From Berkiella sp050247135 (lineage in GTDB: Bacteria > Pseudomonadota > Gammaproteobacteria > Berkiellales > Berkiellaceae), in assembly GCA_050247135.1 (NCBI GenBank), contig JBFWUT010000015.1, forward strand, positions 1 through 64,000: a stretch of 64,000 nt of DNA. The letters run 5' to 3'. Position 1 is the first letter of the stretch. The number at the start of each line of letters is the position of its first letter. Shown in pieces: positions 52,495 through 60,994 of the stretch. The position numbers and the translations under genes are program-made. The notes under the pieces were generated by a model that saw nothing but the letters and a program-made list of their open reading frames with translations, ran no database searches and was not told where the DNA came from.

Positions 52495-53775
52495 TTACTT
52501 CAATGCAACTTTAACAGAAGCGGTATCTTCCACTGTAACCTTAGTAGAAGCTGACAAATCTGTCGCTAACGCTTTGATAGGAGTGCTCACTTTTTCAGCT
52601 TTAGATTTGGTTTCAAAATTGGTCACTAACGCTTTGACCGGTTTTGCCGCTTTCTCATCTGCGCTAATCGCTGTAACAGTGGGCTCTGGCTTCAAGCTAG
52701 CAGCAGCTTGCTTGTCTTCCAGTTTATTCACCATAGCAGCAACCAGTTTGCCTCTAGGTGGCGCAACTTTACCCAGCGGTTCTTCTAAGGTAGGCGTTGC
52801 AAAGTCAGTCTTCCTTTTAACCACTTTACCCAATACTTCTTCATGCCTTTTCTCTTCTACTTTTTTATGTTCGGCTGCAGCATTGGCCGCTTCCTCATTC
52901 GCTTTCGCTTTTGCGTCTAAGGCAGTTTGTGCATCCGTATGAATACTCGGTAAAATTAGATCAGCAACTTCTTTAGCTTCATCAGCTAATTTTTTGGCAT
53001 CGCCATGATCAACACGATTTTTAGCTTCTGCGGCTAAGCGTTTGCGCTCTTCTTCGGCGGCTTGATCTTGATGTGCAGCTTTAGCATCCGCTAATTTTTG
53101 ATCAGCAGGTAAGCTTGCACCATCTGTTTTAGCATGCGCAGCAGCAGCTTTTTCATCAGCAGCATTCTTATCTTGGGCCGCTTTATTATCAGCTTCAGCC
53201 TTAGCAGCGATGACTTGTTGCTTTCTTTCAGCAAGACTGGCCACCACTTTGCCGAGTGCTTCAAAAGGTTGCACTTCTTCTTTCTTTTCTTCTACGGGTA
53301 CTTCATTATCGGCTTCAGTCTTAGCAGCGGCTTGTTGCGTTCTTTCAGCAAGACTGGTAGTTTTTTTGCCCAGTACCTCTAAAGATTGAACTTCTTCTAC
53401 TGCTTCTTCTTGCTTTTCTTCTACGGGTGCTTCTTTACTAGCGCTAGCAGAAGATTCCTTACTGGCCGAAGCGCTCTGAGAAAGTTCTTCTTCCTCTTCT
53501 TCGTCCTCTTCATCTTCTTCATCACTTGCAGAAGCATGTGCAGAGGATTCTTCTCTATCTTCTTCATTTGAGGAAGCATGAGCGGAGTGCTCTTCGTTGT
53601 CTGATTCGAGTGCGGCTTCATCGTGCCCACTTTCCTCAGCTTTCACTGGCTCATGTGCGGCAACTTCCACATCGAGGGATGACGGAACTACGAAATGTCC
53701 TGAACTTTTAAGATCAGAATCATCGCCAAATAAGTCTTGGTGGGTTTCTGTAGGTGTTGGGCCAGGTATTGACAT
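52495..53775 (-). CDS. Large disordered acidic and Ala/Lys/Glu-rich protein
   Basis: The 426-aa protein is low in complexity. Residues 1-115 are very acidic with repeated SAHAS and SASAS segments and a long Glu/Asp run. Residues 115-330 are Ala/Lys/Glu/Asp-rich and helix-prone. Similar modules recur: EVLGKKTTSLAERTQQ, EALGKVVASLAERKQQ, EVLGKVVKRK, then PVKALVTNFETKSK and PIKALATDLSASTK. There is no signal peptide, membrane segment or Cys. GGAG lies about 8 nt before the ATG. It may be a secreted or nucleoid-related protein, but nothing in the sequence proves either. Confidence 0.75.
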   Translation of the reverse strand: MSIPGPTPTETHQDLFGDDSDLKSSGHFVVPSSLDVEVAAHEPVKAEESGHDEAALESDNEEHSAHASSNEEDREESSAHASASDEEDEEDEEEEEELSQSASASKESSASASKEAPVEEKQEEAVEEVQSLEVLGKKTTSLAERTQQAAAKTEADNEVPVEEKKEEVQPFEALGKVVASLAERKQQVIAAKAEADNKAAQDKNAADEKAAAAHAKTDGASLPADQKLADAKAAHQDQAAEEERKRLAAEAKNRVDHGDAKKLADEAKEVADLILPSIHTDAQTALDAKAKANEEAANAAAEHKKVEEKRHEEVLGKVVKRKTDFATPTLEEPLGKVAPPRGKLVAAMVNKLEDKQAAASLKPEPTVTAISADEKAAKPVKALVTNFETKSKAEKVSTPIKALATDLSASTKVTVEDTASVKVALK

Positions 53776-53882
53776 AAATAATCTCCATTTATTAATCGAC
53801 CAACATGATTAAACTGCGAGCAGAGTGTATCAAACTCTTTGGTAAGTAAAAAAGAAATTATTTTGCATTGCGAATGTGAGGG

Positions 53883-53908
53883 GGTCACCTACCCATGGAT
53901 AGGTGACC
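53883..53908 (-). terminator. Strong hairpin after sucD
   Basis: GGTCACCTA and TAGGTGACC are perfect 9-nt arms around 8 nt, 26 bp after the sucD stop on the minus strand. No T-run follows, so it may protect the mRNA end or need a factor for termination. Confidence 0.5.
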
Positions 53909-53934
53909 AAAATAAGAAAGCACATTAGAAAAGG

Positions 53935-54807
53935 TTATTTAGCCAGAACAGCTTGTACACCTTTGCCAATGTCAGCAGGAGACTTAACTGTTTTTACCCC
54001 TGCTTTTTCCAAAGCAAGGTATTTCTCTTCAGCCGTTCCCTTACCGCCAGCAATAATCGCACCTGCATGGCCCATGCGTTTGCCTTTCGGTGCGGTAACC
54101 CCTGCAATATAAGAAACCACCGGTTTAGTGACATGATCATGAATAAACTGCGCCGCTTCTTCTTCAGCAGAGCCGCCAATTTCACCCACCATCACAATCA
54201 CTTCGGTTTGTGGATCTTGCTCAAATAAAGCTAACGCATCGATAAAGGTGGTGCCTGGAATAGGATCGCCCCCAATACCAATACAGGTGCTTTGACCAAA
54301 GCCTAAATCAGTGGTTTGTTTAACCGCTTCATAAGTTAAAGTGCCTGAGCGTGACACAATACCGACTTTACCCGGTAAATGAATGTCACCTGGCATAATA
54401 CCGATTTTGCATTGACCGGGGGTGATAATACCCGGGCAGTTAGGACCAATTAAGCGAGTGCCCGTGCCACGCAATGTCACCATCACATCTAACATGTCTA
54501 ATGCAGGGATCCCTTCGGTTATGCAAACAATGAGTTCGATACCTGCATCATAGGCTTCGATAATCGAGTCTTTGCAATAGGGCGCAGGCACATAAATCAC
54601 ACTCACTGTAGCGCCCGTGTCATTCACGGCATCTCTGACCGTGTTGAACACGGGCAAGTTTAAATGCTTTTGTCCACCTTTGCCTGGGGTTACCCCGCCC
54701 ACCATTTTAGTGCCATAGGCAATCGCTTGCTCAGAATGGAATGTGCCTTGACGGCCAGTGAAACCTTGGCAAATGACCTTGGTATTTTTATCAATCAGTA
54801 CGCTCAT
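53935..54807 (-). CDS. sucD: Succinyl-CoA ligase, alpha subunit
   Basis: The 290-aa protein has VICQGFTGRQGTFHSEQAI (in parts, CoA-binding), GPNCPGIITPG, SRSGTLTYE, GIGGDPIPGT and the phosphorylated His in HAGAIIAGGKGTAEEK. With SucC it converts succinyl-CoA to succinate with ATP or GTP formation. Its ATG overlaps the sucC stop by 4 nt. Confidence 0.98.
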   Translation of the reverse strand: MSVLIDKNTKVICQGFTGRQGTFHSEQAIAYGTKMVGGVTPGKGGQKHLNLPVFNTVRDAVNDTGATVSVIYVPAPYCKDSIIEAYDAGIELIVCITEGIPALDMLDVMVTLRGTGTRLIGPNCPGIITPGQCKIGIMPGDIHLPGKVGIVSRSGTLTYEAVKQTTDLGFGQSTCIGIGGDPIPGTTFIDALALFEQDPQTEVIVMVGEIGGSAEEEAAQFIHDHVTKPVVSYIAGVTAPKGKRMGHAGAIIAGGKGTAEEKYLALEKAGVKTVKSPADIGKGVQAVLAK

Positions 54808-55973
54808 TTTGCCACCTTAACTGCATCTACAATTGTTTTCGCTGCTTGGGTTAAATCATTCGCCGCAATAATGTTTAAACTGCTCTTCTTAAACACTTCG
54901 CTAGCCTCTTGCGCGCGGTTACCTTCAAGACGTACGACGACAGGAATCGTGATCCCCACTTCGGCCACTGCACCCAAGATACCTTCAGCAATCAGATCAC
55001 AACGAACGATACCACCAAATATGTTAACCAATACGCCTTTCACGTTCTTATCAGATAAGATAATTTTGAACGCTTCGCAAACACGCTCTTTGGTCGCACC
55101 ACCACCGACGTCTAAGAAGTTGGCTGGTTCACCACCATGTAATTTAATTAAGTCCATGGTCGCCATAGCAAGCCCTGCACCATTGACCATGCAACCAATA
55201 TTGCCATCTAGCGGGATATAATTGAGTTCCCACTCTCTAGCGCGAATTTCACGCTCATCTTCTTGACGAGCATCGCGCAAATCATTGAGATTGGGATGAC
55301 GATATAACGCATTATCATCAATGTTAACTTTGCCATCTAAACACACTAAACGGCCATCTTTAGTGATGATCAAAGGATTGATCTCAAGCATGGTTAAATC
55401 GCATTCTTTAAACATTTTACCTACACCGGTAACGATGGTAGTAAATTGCTTGATCTGATCTAAATTTAAACCTAATGCAAACCCTAATTCACGGGCTTGA
55501 TAAGGCAAAACGCCCATTAAAGGATCAACCGTAATTTTAAGGATTTTCTCCGGTGTATTGTGTGCAACTGTTTCAATGTCCACACCGCCTTCGGTTGACG
55601 CCATAATGATAACGCGTCTGGTTGCTCTATCTAACACCGCACCCAAGTAGAGTTCTTTTTGGATTTGACTGATTTCTTCAATCAACAGCTCGTTAATCGG
55701 CTGGCCTTCTTCGGTCGTTTGATACGTAACCAAATTCGTGAAAAGCATCTTTCTAGCAAAATCGGCTAGCTCATCACGGCCCTTAACTAATTTCACACCA
55801 CCGGCTTTACCGCGGCCACCTGCGTGAACTTGGGCTTTGACCACCACATTTTCAGTGCCTAAGGTCGCTATGGCATTTACCGCTTCTTCGCTGGAACGCG
55901 CAACCACCCCTTTGGGGACCGGCATGCCGTAGTCAGCAAAAAGACGTTTAGCTTGATATTCATGTAAGTTCAT
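54804..55973 (-). CDS. sucC: Succinyl-CoA ligase, beta subunit
   Basis: The 389-aa protein begins MNLHEYQAKRLFADYG and has an ATP-grasp domain (VVKAQVHAGGRGKAGGVK in parts) and the ligand-binding GNIGCMVNGAGLAMATMD, then VNIFGGIVRCD. Its length equals that of E. coli SucC (388). It forms the nucleotide-binding half of the enzyme with SucD. It starts 31 nt after sucB. Confidence 0.98.
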   Translation of the reverse strand: MNLHEYQAKRLFADYGMPVPKGVVARSSEEAVNAIATLGTENVVVKAQVHAGGRGKAGGVKLVKGRDELADFARKMLFTNLVTYQTTEEGQPINELLIEEISQIQKELYLGAVLDRATRRVIIMASTEGGVDIETVAHNTPEKILKITVDPLMGVLPYQARELGFALGLNLDQIKQFTTIVTGVGKMFKECDLTMLEINPLIITKDGRLVCLDGKVNIDDNALYRHPNLNDLRDARQEDEREIRAREWELNYIPLDGNIGCMVNGAGLAMATMDLIKLHGGEPANFLDVGGGATKERVCEAFKIILSDKNVKGVLVNIFGGIVRCDLIAEGILGAVAEVGITIPVVVRLEGNRAQEASEVFKKSSLNIIAANDLTQAAKTIVDAVKVAK

Positions 55974-56004
55974 TGTTCACCACTTTAATTTAAAAATTTG
56001 TATC

Positions 56005-57201
56005 TTAGATATCGAGTAACAGTCTAGCAGGATCTTCCAGTAACTCTTTAATGGTTACTAAAAATCTCACTGATTCTGCACCGTCAATCAAACGATGGTC
56101 ATAGGAGAAAGCCACATACATCATCGGTCGAATCACGATTTGGTTATTTTCGACGACGGGACGTTGCTCTATCTTATGCATCCCTAAAATACCGGTTTGC
56201 GGGGGATTCAAAATAGGAGTTGATAGCAAAGAACCAAATACGCCCCCATTAGAAATGGTAAATGTACCGCCGGTTATTTCATCAATCCCCAATGTGCCAT
56301 CTTTGGCTTTTGTTCCTAATTCAGTAATACCTTTCTCAATTTGCGCCAAACTCATTCCGTCAGCATCACGCAAAATGGGCACTACCAAGCCACGAGGGGA
56401 AGATACTGCAATACCAATATCGAAATAGCCGTGGTACACAATATCCTTACCATCAATTGAGGCATTGACTACAGGGAATCGTTTTAGAGCTTCAATGGTA
56501 GCTCGGGTAAAGAACGACATAAAGCCTAATTTAACGCCGTGTTTTTTCTCGAATTGATCTTTATAACGATTACGCAAGTCCATCACAGGTTGCATGTTAA
56601 TTTCGTTAAACGTGGTTAAGATGGCCGCCGTTTGTTGCGCTTCGATGAGTCTTTCTGCAATACGCGTACGAAGACGGGTCATTGGCACACGCTTTTCAAC
56701 ACGATCGCCTGAAGGCAAAGAAACTGTCTGGGCTGACGCTGCTTTTTGCGAAGGTGCACTGACATCTTCGGAGGTAATTCGACCACCTTTGCCAGAACCT
56801 TTCACATCACTTGGATTAATATCCTGTTCAGCCATCGCTCGACGTGCCGCAGGACCCGCTGCTGCGGTGGATTGCGTAAAGGTTTGAGCTTGTTGTGATG
56901 CCTTAGCTTCCGCTTTAGCCGGTTGAGGCGCAGCTTCTGTTTTTGCCGGTTGCGTACTGGCTTTACCAGGTTTAAATACCGCAATTACCTCTTCAGCTAG
57001 TACTGTATCTCCAGTATTACGGATGATTTTTTCTAACACACCACTTTCGGGTGCGACCACTTCTAATACCACTTTGTCGGTTTCAATATCGACTAAGTTT
57101 TCATCTTGCTCTACCGGTTCACCTACTTTTTTGTGCCAGGTAGCAATCGTTGCATCCGCAACCGACTCTGGCAAAACAGGGACTTTGATTTCAATCGACA
57201 T
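56005..57201 (-). CDS. sucB: 2-oxoglutarate dehydrogenase E2 (dihydrolipoyl succinyltransferase)
   Basis: The 398-aa protein has one lipoyl domain (1-75) with lipoyl-Lys43 in IETDKVVLEV, an Ala/Pro/Lys-rich linker, a small E1/E3-binding domain (about 108-145, GPAARRAMAEQDINP) and a catalytic domain ending in YDHRLIDGAESVRFL, with the active-site His. It transfers the succinyl group to CoA. It starts 27 nt after sucA. No lpd gene (E3) follows. Confidence 0.97.
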   Translation of the reverse strand: MSIEIKVPVLPESVADATIATWHKKVGEPVEQDENLVDIETDKVVLEVVAPESGVLEKIIRNTGDTVLAEEVIAVFKPGKASTQPAKTEAAPQPAKAEAKASQQAQTFTQSTAAAGPAARRAMAEQDINPSDVKGSGKGGRITSEDVSAPSQKAASAQTVSLPSGDRVEKRVPMTRLRTRIAERLIEAQQTAAILTTFNEINMQPVMDLRNRYKDQFEKKHGVKLGFMSFFTRATIEALKRFPVVNASIDGKDIVYHGYFDIGIAVSSPRGLVVPILRDADGMSLAQIEKGITELGTKAKDGTLGIDEITGGTFTISNGGVFGSLLSTPILNPPQTGILGMHKIEQRPVVENNQIVIRPMMYVAFSYDHRLIDGAESVRFLVTIKELLEDPARLLLDI

Positions 57202-57228
57202 AACCCATCCTTAACTCTATCTAACAAA

Positions 57229-60051
57229 TTATTTCAATGCATCAAGAACCAGCGCTTCTTGCTGTTCATTATGCGCTGAGGTGTAACCCACAGCAGGTGA
57301 TGCTGAAGCTTCTCTCCCCGCAAATGACAAGTTTTGGGAACTTGACATGCACGCACGAAAGTGATGTTGCGTAGGGAACCAAGCACCTTGGTTTTTAGGC
57401 TCTTCCTGACACCATACAAGATCTTTTGCATGGGGATAACGATCTAGCTCGGCTTTTAATTCACCTTCAGGGAAGGGATACAATTGCTCAACTCTAAGGA
57501 TGGCAATATTGCTTTTTTTAAGCTCTTCCCTTTTGGTGACTAAATCGTAGTAGACTTTACCACTGCACATGACCACTTTCGTGACTTTTTGCGGATCAAG
57601 ATTTTGCACTTCAGGGATCACTGCTTGAAATTCGCCATTCATCAAATCTTTCAGATCACAGCTCGCTAATTTATGACGCAATAAACTCTTAGGCGACATC
57701 ACAATTAATGGCTTACGAATTTTTCGCAGCATCTGACGTCTGAGCATATGAAAGACTTGCGCCGCATTACTTGGCACGCACACTTGAATATTATGCTGCG
57801 CGCACAATTGTAAATACCGCTCTAAACGTGCAGAGGAATGCTCTGGGCCTTGACCTTCATATCCATGCGGAAGGAGCATAACTAAGCCACACAAGCGGCC
57901 CCACTTTTGTTCACCTGAACTAATAAATTGATCGACGACTACCTGAGCACCGTTGGCAAAGTCACCAAATTGCGCTTCCCATATCACCAAGGTTTTTGGC
58001 TCTGTGGTTGAATAACCATATTCAAAACCTAATACAGCTTCTTCTGACAATAAGGAATCAATGACTGTAAAACGATCTTTTTCATTAGCGATATGCTTTA
58101 AAGGGGTATATACCTTACCGGTTTTTTGATCATGCAATACGGCATGTCGATGGAAAAATGTGCCGCGCCCACAATCTTGCCCAGAAATGCGCACGCCATA
58201 ACCCTCATCAAGTAAGCCGGCGTAAGCTAACGTTTCGGCAAAACCCCAATCAACAGGGATCTGACCCTGTGACATTTTTTCTCTTTCTTCATAAATTTTG
58301 GCAACGCGTGCATGTTGAGTAAAGTCACTCGGCATTTTAAGCAATTTTTGTGACAGTGACTTAATTTTATCAGCACTTAGCGAAGTCGTTACTTTTTCAC
58401 GCCAATCTTTCGAAGAAAACTGATTCCAATCAACGACTAATGAAGCTTTAGAGCTATTGATCACATTACTCGCAACACACGCACCTTTATCAAGAAGTTC
58501 GCGGTTGCGCTTGACCATATCATCAGCTTCTTGCTTGGTGATAATGCCTTCTTTGATCAGCTGGTCAGCGTAGAGCTGTCTGATGGTGGGATGGGATTTA
58601 ATTTTGCTATACATCATGGGTTGGGTAGCAAAAGGATCATCTGCTTCGTTGTGACCATGTCTTCGATAACAAACTAAATCAACCACGACATCTTTGTTAA
58701 ACTTCATTCGGTAATCTAGTATCCACTCTGTCACCAGCATCACCGCTTCGGGATCATCGGCGTTTACGTGGAAAATCGGCGCTAAAATCACTTTAGCCAC
58801 ATCGGTACAGTATAAGGTGGAGCGCGCATCGTGTGGGTTACTGGTGGTAAAGCCCACTTGGTTATTAATCACAATATGAACCGTGCCACCGATACCGTAA
58901 CCCCGAGTTTGTGACATATTCAGTGTTTCCATGACCACGCCTTGACCGGCAAAAGCGGCATCACCATGAATAGCAATGGCGAGCACTTTATTCGCGTTTT
59001 CATCTTTGGCGCGCACCTGTCTTGCTTTCACCGATCCCTCAACAACCGGAGTGACGATCTCAAGGTGAGAAGGATTAAAAGCAAGTGCAAGATGGGTGTT
59101 CCCACCAGGCGTTTTGACGTCAGATGAAAAACCTTGATGGTATTTAACGTCACCAGATTCTACATGAGTGGAATGTCGACCTTCGAATTCATCGAATAAT
59201 TCACGAGGATCTTTACCTAAGACGTTAATTAAGATGTTAAGGCGACCACGATGCGCCATCCCAATCACGCATTCGCGAGTGCCTTGCGAACCTGCACGCT
59301 GAATAAGCGCATCCATCATCGGAATGAAGGAGTCACCCCCTTCTAATGAGAATCGTTTCGCGCCGGGGTACTTAACACCAATATATTTTTCAAGTCCCTC
59401 AGCCGCAGTTAAGCGTTCCAAAATTTGTTTTTTGACTTCAGGAGAAAAATTTGGTGTCGCACGCGAGCCTTCGACACGTTGCTGGATCCAAGCGCGTTCT
59501 TCATTGGAAGGAATATGCATGTATTCTGTGCCAATGGATCCGCAATAGGTATCGTTTAGAGCACGGTACAATTGCCCCAGTGGCATTTTCTTAGGTCCGA
59601 CAAATGTTTCAGTATCGAATTCGGTTCCCATATCGCTGACATCAAGACCATGTTCCTCTAGCGAAAGCTCAGAGGCATTTTCGTCTAACATCTCACGCAT
59701 CCCTAAGGGATCGATCTGCGCATGAAGATGGCCTTGTAAACGATAAGCATTAATGAGACGGGTCACTTGAATTTGTTTTAATTCATGCTCGATACTAACG
59801 CTTTTTGCTGGATGCGCATGACGACTGTGGCCTGATTTGACGAGTTTGGTAAATTCAGCTTGGATAGCCGCGTGTGAAACATCTTTTGCGCCCGCAGTGG
59901 CTTTGGCTAGCCCATCAAAATATTGGCGCCATTGCTCTGACACACTGCTTGGGTCAGCCAGATATTGTTCGTATAAATTTTCCAGATAAGCGGAATTACC
60001 ACCATCAAAAGCGGAAGATCCCCACATCGACTTCATGATATTTTCTTGCAT
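57229..60051 (-). CDS. sucA: 2-oxoglutarate dehydrogenase E1
   Basis: The 940-aa protein has the E1o layout: N-terminal SSAFDGGNSAYLENLYEQYL (in parts), HRGRLNILINVLGK, GDAAFAGQGVVMETLNMS (thiamine diphosphate region), RRHGHNEADDP and, in the C-terminal half, SGQDCGRGTFFHRHAV and LPHGYEGQGPEHSSARLERYLQL (in parts). It decarboxylates 2-oxoglutarate and passes the succinyl group to SucB. ATG 60049-60051 is preferred over the GTG at 60060. Confidence 0.98.
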   Translation of the reverse strand: MQENIMKSMWGSSAFDGGNSAYLENLYEQYLADPSSVSEQWRQYFDGLAKATAGAKDVSHAAIQAEFTKLVKSGHSRHAHPAKSVSIEHELKQIQVTRLINAYRLQGHLHAQIDPLGMREMLDENASELSLEEHGLDVSDMGTEFDTETFVGPKKMPLGQLYRALNDTYCGSIGTEYMHIPSNEERAWIQQRVEGSRATPNFSPEVKKQILERLTAAEGLEKYIGVKYPGAKRFSLEGGDSFIPMMDALIQRAGSQGTRECVIGMAHRGRLNILINVLGKDPRELFDEFEGRHSTHVESGDVKYHQGFSSDVKTPGGNTHLALAFNPSHLEIVTPVVEGSVKARQVRAKDENANKVLAIAIHGDAAFAGQGVVMETLNMSQTRGYGIGGTVHIVINNQVGFTTSNPHDARSTLYCTDVAKVILAPIFHVNADDPEAVMLVTEWILDYRMKFNKDVVVDLVCYRRHGHNEADDPFATQPMMYSKIKSHPTIRQLYADQLIKEGIITKQEADDMVKRNRELLDKGACVASNVINSSKASLVVDWNQFSSKDWREKVTTSLSADKIKSLSQKLLKMPSDFTQHARVAKIYEEREKMSQGQIPVDWGFAETLAYAGLLDEGYGVRISGQDCGRGTFFHRHAVLHDQKTGKVYTPLKHIANEKDRFTVIDSLLSEEAVLGFEYGYSTTEPKTLVIWEAQFGDFANGAQVVVDQFISSGEQKWGRLCGLVMLLPHGYEGQGPEHSSARLERYLQLCAQHNIQVCVPSNAAQVFHMLRRQMLRKIRKPLIVMSPKSLLRHKLASCDLKDLMNGEFQAVIPEVQNLDPQKVTKVVMCSGKVYYDLVTKREELKKSNIAILRVEQLYPFPEGELKAELDRYPHAKDLVWCQEEPKNQGAWFPTQHHFRACMSSSQNLSFAGREASASPAVGYTSAHNEQQEALVLDALK

Positions 60052-60226
60052 GGCCTTCACCCTATATGTTCAAGGGAACACGTGAATTCCAACAAGGACC
60101 TTACCAGCTTGCTTATCCTTTCTACTGCGGTTCCCGATCAGTCCGTTATTAGTAATTCAGTCAACTTTTTTATTTACTCAAAAAATCAAAGAGAAATTAT
60201 ACAACATTCAGACTAAATAGGTGAGA

Positions 60227-60255
60227 CAGTTGCCCGCTAAATGAGCGGACAACTG
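60227..60255 (-). terminator. Hairpin between sdhB and sucA
   Basis: CAGTTG + CCGCT pairs with AGCGG + CAACTG, with one C/A mismatch, in the 228-bp sdhB-sucA gap. There is no T-run. It could reduce read-through or be a processing site separating the sdh and suc messages. Confidence 0.4.
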
Positions 60256-60279
60256 ACGAGAAAGGACAAGTGGGCGTTG

Positions 60280-60981
60280 TTAAACGTCTTCGTTCATCAT
60301 CTGTGTTCTAATTTCAGCAATCGCTTCGGTCGGGTTCAAGCCCTTGGGACAAACCTCGACGCAGTTCATGATGCTGCGACAACGGAAAACGCTATAGGCA
60401 TCGTTGAGATCCTCTAGTCTTTCGCGGGTATTCGTATCGCGACTATCCACAATAAACCGGGTTGCCTGCAATAGCGCGGCTGGCCCCATAAATTTATCAG
60501 GGTTCCACCAGTATGAAGGACAAGCACTGGAGCAGCATCCACACAAAATACATTCATACAAGCCATCTAACTTTTCACGTTCTTGCGGGCTTTGTAAGCG
60601 TTCTTTTGCTGGCGGCTCTTGCTTATTAATAAGGTAAGGCGTTGCCTTTTGGTACTGATTAAAAAATTGAGTCATATCGACAATTAAATCTCGGATCACT
60701 GGCATGCCCGGAAAAGGCTTGAGCACGACAGGCTCCGATAGGGAGCGAATAGGGGTAATACAAGCCAACCCATTCTTGCCATTAATATTCATGCCGTCGG
60801 AACCACAAACCCCTTCGCCGCAGGAACGACGAAACGACAAAGTCTCATCTTGCTCTGCTTTAATGAGTTTTAATGCATCGAGCACCATCACAGCACCGGA
60901 CTTTTCCAGATCGAACTCATAATCTTGCATACGAGGTGCGGTGTCTTTTTCAGGATCAAAGCGATAGATTGAAAAACGCAT
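60280..60981 (-). CDS. sdhB: Succinate dehydrogenase iron-sulfur subunit
   Basis: The 233-aa protein has all three cluster motifs: the [2Fe-2S] region SCGEGVCGSDGMNINGKNGLAC (in parts), the [4Fe-4S] motif CILCGCCSSACP and the [3Fe-4S] region CRSIMNCVEVCPKGLNP. It carries electrons from SdhA to ubiquinone at the inner membrane. It starts 13 nt after sdhA. Confidence 0.98.
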   Translation of the reverse strand: MRFSIYRFDPEKDTAPRMQDYEFDLEKSGAVMVLDALKLIKAEQDETLSFRRSCGEGVCGSDGMNINGKNGLACITPIRSLSEPVVLKPFPGMPVIRDLIVDMTQFFNQYQKATPYLINKQEPPAKERLQSPQEREKLDGLYECILCGCCSSACPSYWWNPDKFMGPAALLQATRFIVDSRDTNTRERLEDLNDAYSVFRCRSIMNCVEVCPKGLNPTEAIAEIRTQMMNEDV

Positions 60982-60994
60982 AGCTGCCCCTTAG

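Noticed and set aside
52574..53812. Several hydrophobic plus-strand frames opposite the disordered protein
   Set aside because: They are reverse-strand images of Glu/Ala/Lys codons and have no ribosome-binding sites.
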